Notes: generated by a model not told the origin, from the sequence alone. 64,000 nucleotides of DNA from Sulfurovum sp. UBA12169 (GCA_002742845.1 DLUH01000005.1:806553-870552); one strand, 5' to 3'; shown: positions 28,055 through 36,875, counted from the stretch's first letter. Translations and numbers: made by a program.

Positions 28055-28139
28055 GCGGCAGTGGTGGAACGGTAGACACGCTACCTTGAGGGGGTAGTGC
28101 CCTACGGGTGTGGAGGTTCAAATCCTCTCTGCCGCACCA
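28055..28139 (+). tRNA. tRNA-Leu (anticodon GAG)
   Basis: 85 nt with a complete cloverleaf: acceptor GCGGCAG pairs with CTGCCGC, anticodon stem CTACC/GGTAG (28081-28085, 28093-28097) with loop TTGAGGG so the anticodon is GAG at 28088-28090, a long variable arm typical of leucine tRNAs, and T loop GTTCAAATC. The discriminator is A and CCA is encoded (28137-28139). Decodes CUC and CUU. Confidence 0.97.
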
Positions 28140-28375
28140 TTTAAATTCTATCTAGCTTAGCAAAATCAGGCAAATTATTTTAATACAGCAAGCTACAGTT
28201 AAGATGCTAGCGTATGATAAAAATTTTCTATCGCTCCAGAGTTTCCTAAAATGCAAACATATTATCTGCGTGGACTTTATGGGCATTATCTATATCAGTA
28301 TACTCTATGCCTCTTTTGTTTTACACAGAATCCATCCGAAGTGTTTAATAAAGTTTAAAGTTGGTCTTTTGCCCT
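28140..28375. other. 236-bp gap with no recognisable gene
   Basis: Stretch between tRNA-Leu and the trkA stop. An open plus frame runs through it (from ATG 28204) but continues far into trkA antisense and has no ribosome site. No terminator, promoter or repeat stood out. It may be decayed sequence at a tRNA 3' end, a common insertion point; no direct repeat of the tRNA end was found. Confidence 0.35.
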
Positions 28376-29023
28376 TCAAACCTTTTTGCTCAGCGATTCA
28401 ATATTGTTGCTGTTGCCAAGAACTACCAAGATGTCGCCTGCTTCAAGAATATCGTTTTTCTCAAAAGAGGTGTGCCATTCGCCTTGATGTTTGTAGGCGA
28501 TGGGTTTGACCTCGAACTCCTCTTTAAATACCGGCGATAGTATAGAGGTTCCAACCCAAAAAGTAGGGACAACCATCTTTGCAAGCTTTATGGTAATAGA
28601 GAGATCGATAGTTTCGTAGTGCATATTTTTAACGATTTTTTTGACCAGTTTTTTCGCTGATTCCATCTCTGGATAGATTACTTTAGCGGCACCTAGTTTT
28701 GATAATATTTGACCGTGAACTTGCGTAATGGCTTTTGCTACCACAGTTTTTATACCTAGCTCTTTGAGTGCCATAACGGTAAGAATACTTGCTTCAAGAT
28801 TTTCTCCGATGCTCACTATTGCCATCTCGGCGTCTGCTATGCCTGCTTCATAAAGTGCCTTTGGGTCTGATGAGTCAAGAATGATTGCGTCTTGAACAAA
28901 CTCACTTATATTTCTCACCTTCTCCTCATCATGATCTATGGCGATAACCGCCGCCCCTTGCTGTGAGAGCCCTTTTGCTACGTGGTATCCGAATTTTCCT
29001 AATCCAATAACGACATATGTCAT
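28376..29023 (-). CDS. trkA: K+ uptake regulatory subunit TrkA/KtrA
   Basis: A 215-residue cytosolic gating subunit of a Trk/Ktr potassium channel-transporter. It has one RCK_N domain (VIGLGKFGYHVAKGL with the GxGxxG nucleotide site, then IAIDHDEEKV, about 1-125) and one RCK_C domain. A single RCK pair is the KtrA arrangement; E. coli TrkA has two. It binds NAD(H) or ATP/ADP (family knowledge). Its start overlaps the trkH stop by 4 bases. Confidence 0.93.
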   Translation of the reverse strand: MTYVVIGLGKFGYHVAKGLSQQGAAVIAIDHDEEKVRNISEFVQDAIILDSSDPKALYEAGIADAEMAIVSIGENLEASILTVMALKELGIKTVVAKAITQVHGQILSKLGAAKVIYPEMESAKKLVKKIVKNMHYETIDLSITIKLAKMVVPTFWVGTSILSPVFKEEFEVKPIAYKHQGEWHTSFEKNDILEAGDILVVLGNSNNIESLSKKV

Positions 29024-30348
29024 ATAATCACCTTTCCTTCTGCGTATTTGATACGGGTTTGCACCGCTTTTCCTACGATCACTATTGTAAATGCAAAAAC
29101 TCCTATTCTCCCCATGAGCATAAGCAGGATGATATTGAGTTTTCCTACATCGCTAAAGAGTGCACTGTAGCTTAGCACTCCGCCGTTGCCCGTTGATACC
29201 CCTACTGTTGCAAATGCTGAGCATGTTTCAAAAAGAGTTCTGACAAAGTGAAGATGTTCACTCTCATTTAAAATAACCGTTGAAATGAGGATATAAAAAG
29301 AGGCGACAAAGATAATCGCATAGGCTTTGTTGATCTGGTAGGGAATTAAACTTCTGTGAAAAATATGCGGGTTGTTTTGACCGCGCAGCGTAAACCAAAC
29401 ACCTATGATAGAGAGTGCCAAAACAGTAGTTTTGACACCTCCTGCCGTTCCGCCCGGACTGCCGCCGATAATCATAAAAATAGTTCCAAAAAAGAGGTTA
29501 GAATCGTTGAAGGTGGAAAAATCTATCGTGTTGAATCCTGCGGTACGGTAATTGACCGATGCAAACCATGCCGCAGCGATTTTTTCTCCAAAAGGCATAT
29601 TTCCAAGAGAGTTCGGGTTGTTCCACTCCAGTGAGAGGATGATAGCTATCCCTGCAACAATCAAAATAGCCGATGTCCATAAAACAAGCTTTGTGTGTGT
29701 AGAGAGACGTGTGAGCGACTTTTTGCGGTAATTGTAGAGCTCTAAAAGGACAAGATAGCCAAGCCCGCCTATAATGATGAGCAATGGAATGGTAATATTG
29801 ATAATGAGGTCATCCCTAAAGCGCATCATATTGTCGCTAAAGAGAGAAAATCCTGCATTGTTGAAAGCGGAGATGGAGTGGAAAATACCAAACCATAGGG
29901 CATCCGCAAAGGGCATATCCGCCAAAAATCGAAGCGTAAGCAGTGCTGCACCACTTAGCTCGATAATGATAATGGAGGTAAATACAATTTTTAAAAAGCG
30001 AAAAACACCGCTCATTCCTGGATAGTTGAGAGACTCTTTGAGGATAAGACGATCACGGTAGCCGAGTTTTTTGCCGCGCATGATGGCTAAAAATGTTACC
30101 GTCGTCATATAGCCTAGCCCACCGATTTGAATAAGAAGAAGAATGATGGTGTGACCAAAGATTGTAAAATCAACGGGAGTATCTTTGACGATAAGCCCCG
30201 TTACGCAAACTGCCGATGTTGCGGTAAAAAGAGCGTCTATGATAGTGAGTTCGCCGTTATGGGCAAAAGGAAGCATCAGTAAAAAAGTTCCTATGCCAAT
30301 GAGAATAACAAAACTCAAAAAAATAATTTTCATATCTTGTGTTTGCAT
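29020..30348 (-). CDS. trkH: K+ uptake membrane subunit TrkH/KtrB
   Basis: Inner-membrane K+-translocating subunit of 442 residues built from four M1-P-M2 repeats. The four filter segments are visible, each with its conserved Gly: SAVCVTGLIV, FNNAGFSLF, NYRTAGFNTID and FATVGVSTG. The gate-loop region GGSPGGTAGGVKTT follows repeat three. The size is that of KtrB rather than E. coli TrkH (483). It is cotranscribed with trkA and lies just downstream of the KdpE-like regulator. Confidence 0.94.
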   Translation of the reverse strand: MQTQDMKIIFLSFVILIGIGTFLLMLPFAHNGELTIIDALFTATSAVCVTGLIVKDTPVDFTIFGHTIILLLIQIGGLGYMTTVTFLAIMRGKKLGYRDRLILKESLNYPGMSGVFRFLKIVFTSIIIIELSGAALLTLRFLADMPFADALWFGIFHSISAFNNAGFSLFSDNMMRFRDDLIINITIPLLIIIGGLGYLVLLELYNYRKKSLTRLSTHTKLVLWTSAILIVAGIAIILSLEWNNPNSLGNMPFGEKIAAAWFASVNYRTAGFNTIDFSTFNDSNLFFGTIFMIIGGSPGGTAGGVKTTVLALSIIGVWFTLRGQNNPHIFHRSLIPYQINKAYAIIFVASFYILISTVILNESEHLHFVRTLFETCSAFATVGVSTGNGGVLSYSALFSDVGKLNIILLMLMGRIGVFAFTIVIVGKAVQTRIKYAEGKVII

Positions 30349-30356
30349 GCAACTCC

Positions 30357-31040
30357 TTAGCTATCGCAGCAAAATCTATATCCGATACCGGATTCTGTTT
30401 TGATATAGTTTGGCCTTGTGCTGTTTTTTTCTATTTTTTTTCTCAGGGTATTGACATAAGTTCGCAAATACTGCATTTCATTTTGATACCCTGTGCCCCA
30501 AACCTCTTTTAATATCTGTTTATGGGTAAGCGTTTTGTTGGCATTAAGCAGAAAATATTTTAATAGTTCATATTCTATAGGGGTTAATTTTAGGCTTTCC
30601 TTTTGAAATAAGATGCTTCGTGAAAGGAGATTGAGCTCCAGCTCCCCGCAGATAATATTTTTTTTAATGTTTTCTTCGCTGATATTTCTTCTTAGGTTTG
30701 CTTTTACTCTCGCCAACAGTTCATTGATCGAAAATGGTTTTGTGATATAATCATCCGCCCCGCAGTCTAAAGAAGTTACAATCTCTTTCTCGTCGCATCT
30801 GGCGGTAACTACAACGATGGGTACTTTGGAGATTTCCCGCAAATCCATGATCAGGTCTTTCCCATCCCCATCCGGTAAACCCAGATCTACTATGACAAGA
30901 TTGGGATTTTGGCTCAAAAAAAGTGCTAAGGCGCTCTTTTTGCTTTCGCAGGAAATAAAATCAAAACCATATTCTCTAAATGTAATTTCTAAAAGTTTTT
31001 TAACCGATCGGTCATCTTCAACTATCAATATTTTTTTCAT
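30357..31040 (-). CDS. kdpE: KdpE-like response regulator
   Basis: OmpR-family regulator of 227 residues: receiver with Glu-Asp-Asp at 8-10, phospho-acceptor Asp52 in VIVDLGLPDGDG, Lys in DYITKPFSINEL, and a winged-helix DNA-binding domain (LTPIEYELLKYFLLNANKTLTHKQIL, YLRTYVNTLRKKIE). The sequence is closest in feel to KdpE. The gene overlaps the KdpD-like kinase gene by 4 bases and sits 8 bases from trkH, so it probably controls this K+ uptake operon. There is no kdpFABC here. Confidence 0.88.
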   Translation of the reverse strand: MKKILIVEDDRSVKKLLEITFREYGFDFISCESKKSALALFLSQNPNLVIVDLGLPDGDGKDLIMDLREISKVPIVVVTARCDEKEIVTSLDCGADDYITKPFSINELLARVKANLRRNISEENIKKNIICGELELNLLSRSILFQKESLKLTPIEYELLKYFLLNANKTLTHKQILKEVWGTGYQNEMQYLRTYVNTLRKKIEKNSTRPNYIKTESGIGYRFCCDS

Positions 31041-32062
31041 ATGAGTTCTGCTTTCTTGGTTATCGGCAATCTTATATCTATTTGCATGCCGCTGTTGATG
31101 GCTTTTGCTTCAATGATGCCTCCATGAAGTGTTACGATGCTTTTGCATAAAGCCAAACCGATGCCGCTTCCTGAGATATCATTTGTATCTTCAAGACGAT
31201 AAAATTTATCAAAAATATTTTTGAGTTTCTTTTTGTCAAGATGATCGCTTTTGTTAAAAATGCTTAAAATCATTGTATTTTCAAGCGATTGAATTTTAAG
31301 CAGGATATCAGTACCGGGTGTTGCATATTTTAAAGCATTGTCCAGCAGGTTGACAAGAAGCTGTGTCAGCAGCATATTGTCTCCCCAGAAAAGCTCGATA
31401 TTTTGAATGTCTATCTTTAAGATGTCATCGGTTTGTTTTTGAGAAAATTCCTGCAAGGCAACTCCGATCATGTCTTCAAAATCGCACCATTGCAGTTTTA
31501 AATCCATTTCTTTGTTTGAAAACCTTGCGCTGTCAAATAGATTTGTAATAAGCCGTTTCATTCTCAAAGAAGCATAGTTGATATCTTCTAAAAGCGTCAT
31601 CGTTTTTTCTTTGTTCAATTCCGGGTTGGCGAGGATAAGATTGACAGTTCCGTGTATGGTTGCCAGGGGAGTTCTTAGGTCATGAGAGATGATATGCAGC
31701 AAAGACTCTCTTAGTTCGTTTTGTCTTTTTTGGGCGCTAAGATTTTTTGCTTGATAGGTAATAATCCAGCCTACAATCCCGAAAATAACAAAACTCCATA
31801 TATACAGTTCATTGTGAACACTAAAGCTGTAGAGCGGCGGAATATATAAAAAATTAAAACAGATTACGCTGACTAACGTGATAAAAACAGTCGATTTCAT
31901 ATTGCCGTGCATCGAAACAATTGCCACGGGAATAATGTGGATAAGCGCTATATTGATAATGTCTAAATACGCCCTGAAAATATGGCTTATAAACGTGATA
32001 AAAATCAAAATTAAAATAGAATTGAAGAGATATCGATAGGTATAAAAAAGATCAGGTTTCAT
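31037..32062 (-). CDS. Truncated KdpD-like sensor kinase
   Basis: A 341-residue histidine kinase that corresponds to the C-terminal half of KdpD: four membrane helices of DUF4118 type (about 10-105), HisKA with His127 in ISHDLRTPLATIHG, and HATPase_c with NLLDNALKYA, and GSGIGLALCKSIV. The large N-terminal KdpD/universal-stress cytosolic domains (about 500 residues in E. coli) are absent; the start is clean, with no remnant upstream. It may sense K+ or turgor through the membrane part alone. First gene of the kinase-regulator-trkHA operon. Confidence 0.87.
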   Translation of the reverse strand: MKPDLFYTYRYLFNSILILIFITFISHIFRAYLDIINIALIHIIPVAIVSMHGNMKSTVFITLVSVICFNFLYIPPLYSFSVHNELYIWSFVIFGIVGWIITYQAKNLSAQKRQNELRESLLHIISHDLRTPLATIHGTVNLILANPELNKEKTMTLLEDINYASLRMKRLITNLFDSARFSNKEMDLKLQWCDFEDMIGVALQEFSQKQTDDILKIDIQNIELFWGDNMLLTQLLVNLLDNALKYATPGTDILLKIQSLENTMILSIFNKSDHLDKKKLKNIFDKFYRLEDTNDISGSGIGLALCKSIVTLHGGIIEAKAINSGMQIDIRLPITKKAELI

Positions 32063-32370
32063 AAAAATACCAGACCCCTCTACTTCGCATACTAAACATT
32101 TGATATATCCTTTGCCCGCTTAATCATTTTTTACTTTTAAATAGATTGATTTTATGATAGTCATTATAGGTTTTAATAGATAAATAAAATATCAAGATTG
32201 TATCAAAAATATAAAGATTTTATAAAAATCAATCTACTGAACTTAAGAGCAGACTCAGAGATAACGAGAATTTTTAAATAGAGAAATAAAAAACTTCAGC
32301 CAATATATCAATCTATATTGATATATAAATATTTTTATAGTATTATTCTAGGACGCCAAAGGAGTAGAGT
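32063..32370. promoter_or_regulatory. Divergent regulatory region
   Basis: 308 AT-rich bases between the KdpD-like gene and arsR. It holds a 12-bp inverted repeat with far-apart arms (TAGATTGATTTT at 32142-32153; AAAATCAATCTA at 32225-32236), the arsR operator at 32303-32326, and a TATAGT -10 at 32336-32341. Confidence 0.5.
32303..32326 (+). promoter_or_regulatory. ArsR-family operator
   Basis: Perfect 10-bp inverted repeat with a 4-base spacer (ATATATCAAT-CTAT-ATTGATATAT), 44 bases before the arsR start and directly upstream of the TATAGT -10 (32336-32341). AT-rich dyads of this form are typical SmtB/ArsR binding sites, so autoregulation is likely. Confidence 0.75.
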
Positions 32371-32682
32371 ATGGAAGTTTTTTTAAAAACAATAGGTGCT
32401 ATCAATGATGAAACGCGATTGCGCCTTTTACGATTTGTAGGGTTAAATGATGAAGTATGCGTGTGTGATATTGAGACTTCGTTTGATATGGTGCAATCGC
32501 GCATTTCAAGACATCTGAAAATACTCAAAGAGGCGGGGTTTTTAAAAGTAGACAGAAGGGGGCGGTGGGCTTACTATAGCATACGAAGCCCTTTGGATGT
32601 TTTTAGGCAGTCTATTCTTGAAGAGATAAGCTGTTTAAGTATGGATATTCCTGTGCTCAAGAAAGGGTGTATAGCACGATAG
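32371..32682 (+). CDS. ArsR/SmtB-family metal-sensing repressor
   Basis: A 103-residue winged-helix repressor. The motif EVCVCDIETSF carries the Cys-x-Cys-Asp of the alpha3 metal site used by ArsR/CadC-type sensors for As(III), Cd or Pb; the recognition helix is QSRISRHLKILKEAGF, then the wing GRWAYYSI. A further Cys lies in the C-terminal tail (KKGCIAR). AAAGGAG precedes the ATG. No arsenic or metal resistance gene follows, so its target other than itself is unknown. Confidence 0.9.
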   Translation: MEVFLKTIGAINDETRLRLLRFVGLNDEVCVCDIETSFDMVQSRISRHLKILKEAGFLKVDRRGRWAYYSIRSPLDVFRQSILEEISCLSMDIPVLKKGCIAR

Positions 32683-32983
32683 CTGCCTTGCGGGTTTTGG
32701 ATCGGAACGGCTTATTTATCAGTGATGCGTACCGTATCCCTGTTTCTATTTTTGCACTTGGCGGAGCAATCGTATATGTGTGGGATATTCACGGCAAGAT
32801 AACATCTCTGAATTTATCATGATCAAGTATTGGTTATTGCAAATTAAAACTATAAGCTTTTTTGTTTGGTTTTTTGACAATAAGATAAACAAAGTACACA
32901 AAATAGGGCTTTTTGGAGTATTTTTATGTTTTTTTAAGATTAGATTGTGTTATAATGATCGCATCTTAAATAAAGGAAGAAGA
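32683..32983 (+). other. Gap after arsR with a doubtful 51-codon frame
   Basis: 301 bases before HU. A plus-strand frame from GTG 32667 to 32822 overlaps the arsR end and would encode 51 residues with one possible membrane helix (IPVSIFALGGAIVYVW). It has no well-spaced ribosome site and I recognise no family, so it may be chance or the remains of a gene once controlled by ArsR. The rest is AT-rich leader with the HU promoter. Confidence 0.25.
32951..32956 (+). promoter_or_regulatory. -10 box of the HU gene
   Basis: TATAAT, 28 bases before the HU start codon, giving a leader of about 20 bases that contains AAAGGAAGAAG. Confidence 0.75.
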
Positions 32984-33268
32984 ATGACAAAAGCAGAGTT
33001 TGTGGAATTGGTACAAAAGAACGGTGAATTTGAGAGTAAAGCAGCAGCGGAGAGAGCAGTGAAAGCATTTATAGCTTCCGTAACTGAAGCGCTTGTAAAA
33101 AAAGAGACTGTATCATTGGTCGGTTTTGGAACATTTTCGACAGTTGAGGTGGCAGCAAAAAGCGGTACAGTTCCAGGAACAGATAAAACATATAAAAAAG
33201 CGGCACATACTGCACCTAAGTTTAAAATAGGCAAAACGCTTAAAGATGCGGTAGCAGCAGCAAAATAA
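32984..33268 (+). CDS. hup: HU-family nucleoid protein
   Basis: Dimeric DNA-bending protein of 94 residues: MTKAEFVELVQ with the helical body, then VSLVGFGTFSTVEVAAKSG leading into the beta-arm, and the conserved C-terminus PKFKIGKTLKDAV. The arm tip is GTVPGTDKTYKKAAHT where the common form is RNPQTG; it lacks the usual RxPxTG proline motif but keeps a Pro. The start is ATG 32984 with AAAGGAAG; the longer frame from 32780 crosses the promoter. A terminator follows, so it is monocistronic. Confidence 0.93.
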   Translation: MTKAEFVELVQKNGEFESKAAAERAVKAFIASVTEALVKKETVSLVGFGTFSTVEVAAKSGTVPGTDKTYKKAAHTAPKFKIGKTLKDAVAAAK

Positions 33269-33278
33269 TCTATTTTAT

Positions 33279-33311
33279 GGTTGCCTGTGTGGCGGGCAAC
33301 CTTTTCTTCTT
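33279..33311 (+). terminator. Rho-independent terminator of HU
   Basis: Stem GGTTGCC (33279-33285) with GGCAACC (33295-33301), 9-base loop, followed by TTTTCTTCTT. It starts 10 bases after the HU stop. Confidence 0.85.
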
Positions 33312-33536
33312 ATTCTTCTGAATGTATATTCTCTATACAAATAAAGTATTAAAAATATTTTACAAGAAAACAGTTGCATTATATTTTTACATTTAATTGC
33401 TTGAGCAAACGATTTGGCTGAGATCGGGTATTGATAAAATAACGATTTTTTTATTTTTTGTCGTAGTCAGTATGGATTTCAATGTATGTTTTGTGTAATT
33501 TTCAAAATGGTATACTTTTACCAAAAAGAGCAAAAA

Positions 33537-34334
33537 ATGAATCTAAAACATATGATCGGTTTGGGTGTAGCAGGCAATTTTGCACATCATTTAGAGCAAG
33601 CAGGCGAAATAAAAGATTTTGAAAATATTACTACCGAGCAACCGGATGCACCCAAAGGGATTTTCCCATTTTATGTGCCGCGCTCCAAGACTTTTCTTGG
33701 CCTCTATCCTGTGGGAACAAAAAAACTCTGTCTCCCCGAATATGAGGCAAATGCACAGGTTGAACCTGAAATCGCCATCCTTTTTGATATTGTTTATGGC
33801 GATGATGAGACGGTGACAGATCTTACTGCAAAAATGTTTACAGCATTTAACGACTGCACCATTCGCAAAGCCGGAGCCAAAAAAATCTCTGAAAAGAAAA
33901 ACTGGGGATCAAATTCTAAAGGCATCGCAGACAAGTGGATAGCAATAGACAAATTTGAAAAAGGCGGCGTAATGGATCGTTACCGCCTCTGCTCTTTTGT
34001 GATGCGTGATGGCATCCTTCAACCCTATGGCGTAGATGCACCGCTGCTGGGGTACAGTTATTTATATGATACGCTCAAACTTTGGCTTATCGACAAGCTA
34101 AACAATCAAAAAGATTTTGGTCCGCTGGAGGACATGGCTATGTATCTGAAAGTATCTGATTATCCGGATCAGGCATTGATCTCTATAGGGGCGACGGCTT
34201 ATGCGGAGTTTGGCGAAAAAAACTATCTTAAACCAAATGATGACATTTATGTTATTGCTTATGATAAGCATAAAGACAGGGGAGATAGGCAAACGAGTGA
34301 AAGTAAGATTATATTGCACCAAAGGGTGCAATAG
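33537..34334 (+). CDS. DUF5718-family protein
   Basis: A 265-residue cytosolic protein. The start is set at ATG 33537 because the family begins with IGLGVAGNFAHHLEQAGE; in-frame starts at 33486 and 33507 only add unrelated residues. The fold is reminiscent of fumarylacetoacetase-type proteins (PEIAILFDI, GSNSKGIADKWIAIDKF, TAYAEFGEKNYL), but catalytic identity is not established and I know no function. The gene is converging on, and one base from, the ferritin-like gene. Upstream, 33312-33536 shows only AT-rich sequence. Confidence 0.7.
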   Translation: MNLKHMIGLGVAGNFAHHLEQAGEIKDFENITTEQPDAPKGIFPFYVPRSKTFLGLYPVGTKKLCLPEYEANAQVEPEIAILFDIVYGDDETVTDLTAKMFTAFNDCTIRKAGAKKISEKKNWGSNSKGIADKWIAIDKFEKGGVMDRYRLCSFVMRDGILQPYGVDAPLLGYSYLYDTLKLWLIDKLNNQKDFGPLEDMAMYLKVSDYPDQALISIGATAYAEFGEKNYLKPNDDIYVIAYDKHKDRGDRQTSESKIILHQRVQ

Positions 34335-34335
34335 C

Positions 34336-34851
34336 TTAGCCCATATTTTTTTTGATATCGGCGATGAATTCAGTGATGTCATCATGAAGTGCCTGTAGAT
34401 CTTCTTCATGTTCAACTTCATCGGCAAGTATCGAAGAGACAATGTCATAGGTTACGATATCTTTGTCTTTGGTCATTTCGGCAATTTTAGAGTAAATGCT
34501 AATCGCACACTGTTCACCTTTAATTGCATCATTCAAAATAGCAACAACATCAAACTCTTTAGGCTCTTCGTAGCCGCAATTGGTGTGTGTGAACCATTGT
34601 TGAGGATGTGTCAACGGAGTGCCGCCAAGCTGAAGGATTCGATCTGCTACCAGGGTGGCATGTCTAAGTTCATCAGCAGCATGCTGCGTAAGTTCGGTGA
34701 TCGCAGCATCTTTCATAATCCCTTTGATCACTTTTGCTTCGATAAAATATTGATAGTAGGCCAACCATTCATCTGCATATGCTTTGTTGAGTTCAGTAAT
34801 AATATCATTGATCTCTAACCCTTTGATGATTGAATTCCCTTTTCGTGCCAT
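34336..34851 (-). CDS. Dps-like ferritin (thioferritin type)
   Basis: A 171-residue ferritin-superfamily protein that should store iron and detoxify peroxide. The di-iron ligands are visible: Glu28 in DEWLAYYQY, Glu61 and His64 in AADELRHA, Glu113 in KGEQC, and Glu145/His148 in ADEVEHEED. Two cysteines, Cys92 (TNCGY) and Cys115 (GEQC), lie where Dps-like thioferritins carry their cysteine pair near the ferroxidase site. This sets it apart from classic Dps and bacterioferritin. Monocistronic; AAAGGAT ribosome site. An ordinary ferritin-like protein is the alternative. Confidence 0.75.
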   Translation of the reverse strand: MARKGNSIIKGLEINDIITELNKAYADEWLAYYQYFIEAKVIKGIMKDAAITELTQHAADELRHATLVADRILQLGGTPLTHPQQWFTHTNCGYEEPKEFDVVAILNDAIKGEQCAISIYSKIAEMTKDKDIVTYDIVSSILADEVEHEEDLQALHDDITEFIADIKKNMG

Positions 34852-35001
34852 AATTTATCCTTTTGAAATGATGTAAAGAAGTTTTTTCTTTATTTATGAT
34901 AGTCTTTTTTGACTTAAATGGTAATTGCTTTTCTTTGATCTGTATTGAGGCAATCTTATGATATTTTTGTTAGAATGATAAAGAGAAGCGAGAGGAGCGA
35001 T

Positions 35002-35649
35002 ATGAAACCGTTTTTAATTTTAAGTGCAATGCTTTTGATGGCAGGGTGTGGAGAAAACAACGATAACCAACAAGCAAGACTTCTGGGCGGTCGTATGCCC
35101 GAAAGCAAAGTTGTTTCAACAGAATTTGCCAATGAAAAAAATGCCAAAAATCAAACAGTGCTTTTAGAAGAAATGAAGCATGAAAATGCACTTGATCTTG
35201 CCAGAATTGAGGCCGAAAAAGCCAAGGCGATTGGCCATATCGAGCTGGAAAAATCAAAGATAGAAATCTCTGCCAGACAGGAGATGGCTGCAATGGCACA
35301 GCAAACCCAAAAAGAGGTCGCCTTGGCCAAAGAGCAGAGGATCGCAGCAACAAAAGATAAAGATATTGCACTGTATCAAATGATTATGGGCAGCGGGGCT
35401 GTATTGGTTTTATTTGGCATGGCACTTTTTTTGTGGATCTACAGAAAAAACAGAAACGATAAGCTTAAAATGCATGAAGAGACGCTCAGGCATCAGGCAT
35501 TCATGCAGTCTAGCCGGCAGCAGCATGAAAAAATGAATAAAATGCTAGAGATCATCGTGGATGAAAAAGCAGACAAAGCAGTTAAAAAAGAGTTGGTCAA
35601 GCTGCTCAAAGAGCAAGAAGGATCACCCGCCCTTATAGAGTACCGTTAG
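35002..35649 (+). CDS. Coiled-coil lipoprotein with a membrane helix
   Basis: A 215-residue protein of unknown function. It starts at ATG 35002 (GAGAGGAG site). A lipobox MAGC gives Cys16, followed by a charged, Ala/Glu/Lys-rich coiled coil (about 45-120). A strong membrane helix follows ([21 protein letters not shown], about 128-148), flanked by YRKNRND and a second, basic, Met/Gln-rich coiled coil. So it would be lipid-anchored on the outer face and cross the inner membrane, with the C-terminus in the cytosol. It overlaps dnaJ by 4 bases at the 3' ends. Confidence 0.7.
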   Translation: MKPFLILSAMLLMAGCGENNDNQQARLLGGRMPESKVVSTEFANEKNAKNQTVLLEEMKHENALDLARIEAEKAKAIGHIELEKSKIEISARQEMAAMAQQTQKEVALAKEQRIAATKDKDIALYQMIMGSGAVLVLFGMALFLWIYRKNRNDKLKMHEETLRHQAFMQSSRQQHEKMNKMLEIIVDEKADKAVKKELVKLLKEQEGSPALIEYR

Positions 35650-36782
35650 CTTTTAAACCAACTTTTTACTTTGTCAAATGTGGATTCGAAAGTTGTTTTG
35701 TGCGGACGGCTTTCTACACCGTAGCTTTCTTGAAGCTGCTCAAGAAGCTCTTTTTGTTTGCTGTTTATTTTTTGAGGAAGCACCATGCGTATTTGGGCAA
35801 CAAGGCGGCCTTTTCTTCCGGTGTGAACATCCGCAATACCTTCTCCCTCAAAGACAAACTGTTCTTTATCTTTGGTGCTTTGCTGAAGCTCGAGTTCCAG
35901 TTTTCCCTGTAGGGCAGGTATGGTAATAGTTTCACCTAAAACGGCCTGGGTGAAAAATACAGGCACTTCGATATAGACATCATTGCCGTTGCGAATGAAG
36001 TGCTCATCTTCTTCGACTAAAAATGTAACATAAAGATCTCCCCGGCTTTTATTCTTGGCTTCATTGCCGCGGCCTTGTACTCTGAGACGATTGCCGCTAT
36101 CCACGCCTGCGGGAATAGTGATGGTTACGGAGTCTTTTTCTTCATGGTAGCCTTTGCCTTGACAGCTGATACAGTTTTTGGCGATTTTCTGTCCTCTTCC
36201 ATGGCATTTCGGGCAGGTTTGTGTAAATGTCATCGGTCCCTGACGCATGATCACTTGTCCCCGGCCCCCACAATAGTCGCATGTTTCAAGTTTTCCGTCT
36301 TTGGCTCCTGTTCCTTGGCAATCGCTACAGGATGTTTTATAGAAAACGTCTATGGTTTTTTTGCATCCAAATACTGCTTCGTGAAAGGCCAATGGCAATT
36401 CTATCTCAAAGTCCAAAGCATATTTTTGGCTGGGGTCTTTGCGTGTCTGCCCGAAACCGCCGCCAAAACTACCCGTTGCCCCGCCAAACATAGAATTGAA
36501 GATATCCATAATATCATCCATGCTTCCGCCGCCAAAACCGCCGCCCATGCCATGTCCTTCAAGCCCGGCTTTTCCGTAGCGGTCATAAATAGCTCTTTTT
36601 TCCTCATTGCTTAGTACTTGATAGGCTTCATTGACAAGTTTAAACTTTTCTTCGGCTTCTTTGTTGTCAGGATTTCTGTCGGGATGATATTTCATCGCCA
36701 ATTTTCGATACGATTTTTTAAGTTCACCACCCGAGCAACTTCTGCTGACTTCCAATACTTCATAATAATCAAGTTCTGTCAT
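35646..36782 (-). CDS. dnaJ: Chaperone DnaJ
   Basis: Hsp40 co-chaperone of DnaK, 378 residues. J domain with [18 protein letters not shown] (HPD intact), Gly/Phe-rich linker ([19 protein letters not shown]), the zinc finger with four CxxCxGxG repeats ([32 protein letters not shown]) and two C-terminal substrate-binding domains. All canonical features are present. It is monocistronic and far from grpE-dnaK, which lie 9 kb on. A second, minimal J-domain protein is at 24456. Confidence 0.97.
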   Translation of the reverse strand: MTELDYYEVLEVSRSCSGGELKKSYRKLAMKYHPDRNPDNKEAEEKFKLVNEAYQVLSNEEKRAIYDRYGKAGLEGHGMGGGFGGGSMDDIMDIFNSMFGGATGSFGGGFGQTRKDPSQKYALDFEIELPLAFHEAVFGCKKTIDVFYKTSCSDCQGTGAKDGKLETCDYCGGRGQVIMRQGPMTFTQTCPKCHGRGQKIAKNCISCQGKGYHEEKDSVTITIPAGVDSGNRLRVQGRGNEAKNKSRGDLYVTFLVEEDEHFIRNGNDVYIEVPVFFTQAVLGETITIPALQGKLELELQQSTKDKEQFVFEGEGIADVHTGRKGRLVAQIRMVLPQKINSKQKELLEQLQESYGVESRPHKTTFESTFDKVKSWFKS

Positions 36783-36875
36783 TTTCTGTGTTTCCCTCTT
36801 TGGTCTTAGTGGATTATTTTGGCGAATTCTACCATAATTTGGCTATAATCACAAAAACCAAGAAGAGAGGCAGGG

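Noticed and set aside
28204-28509. 101-codon plus frame after tRNA-Leu
   Set aside because: Extends into antisense trkA, without a ribosome site; noted only as a gap.
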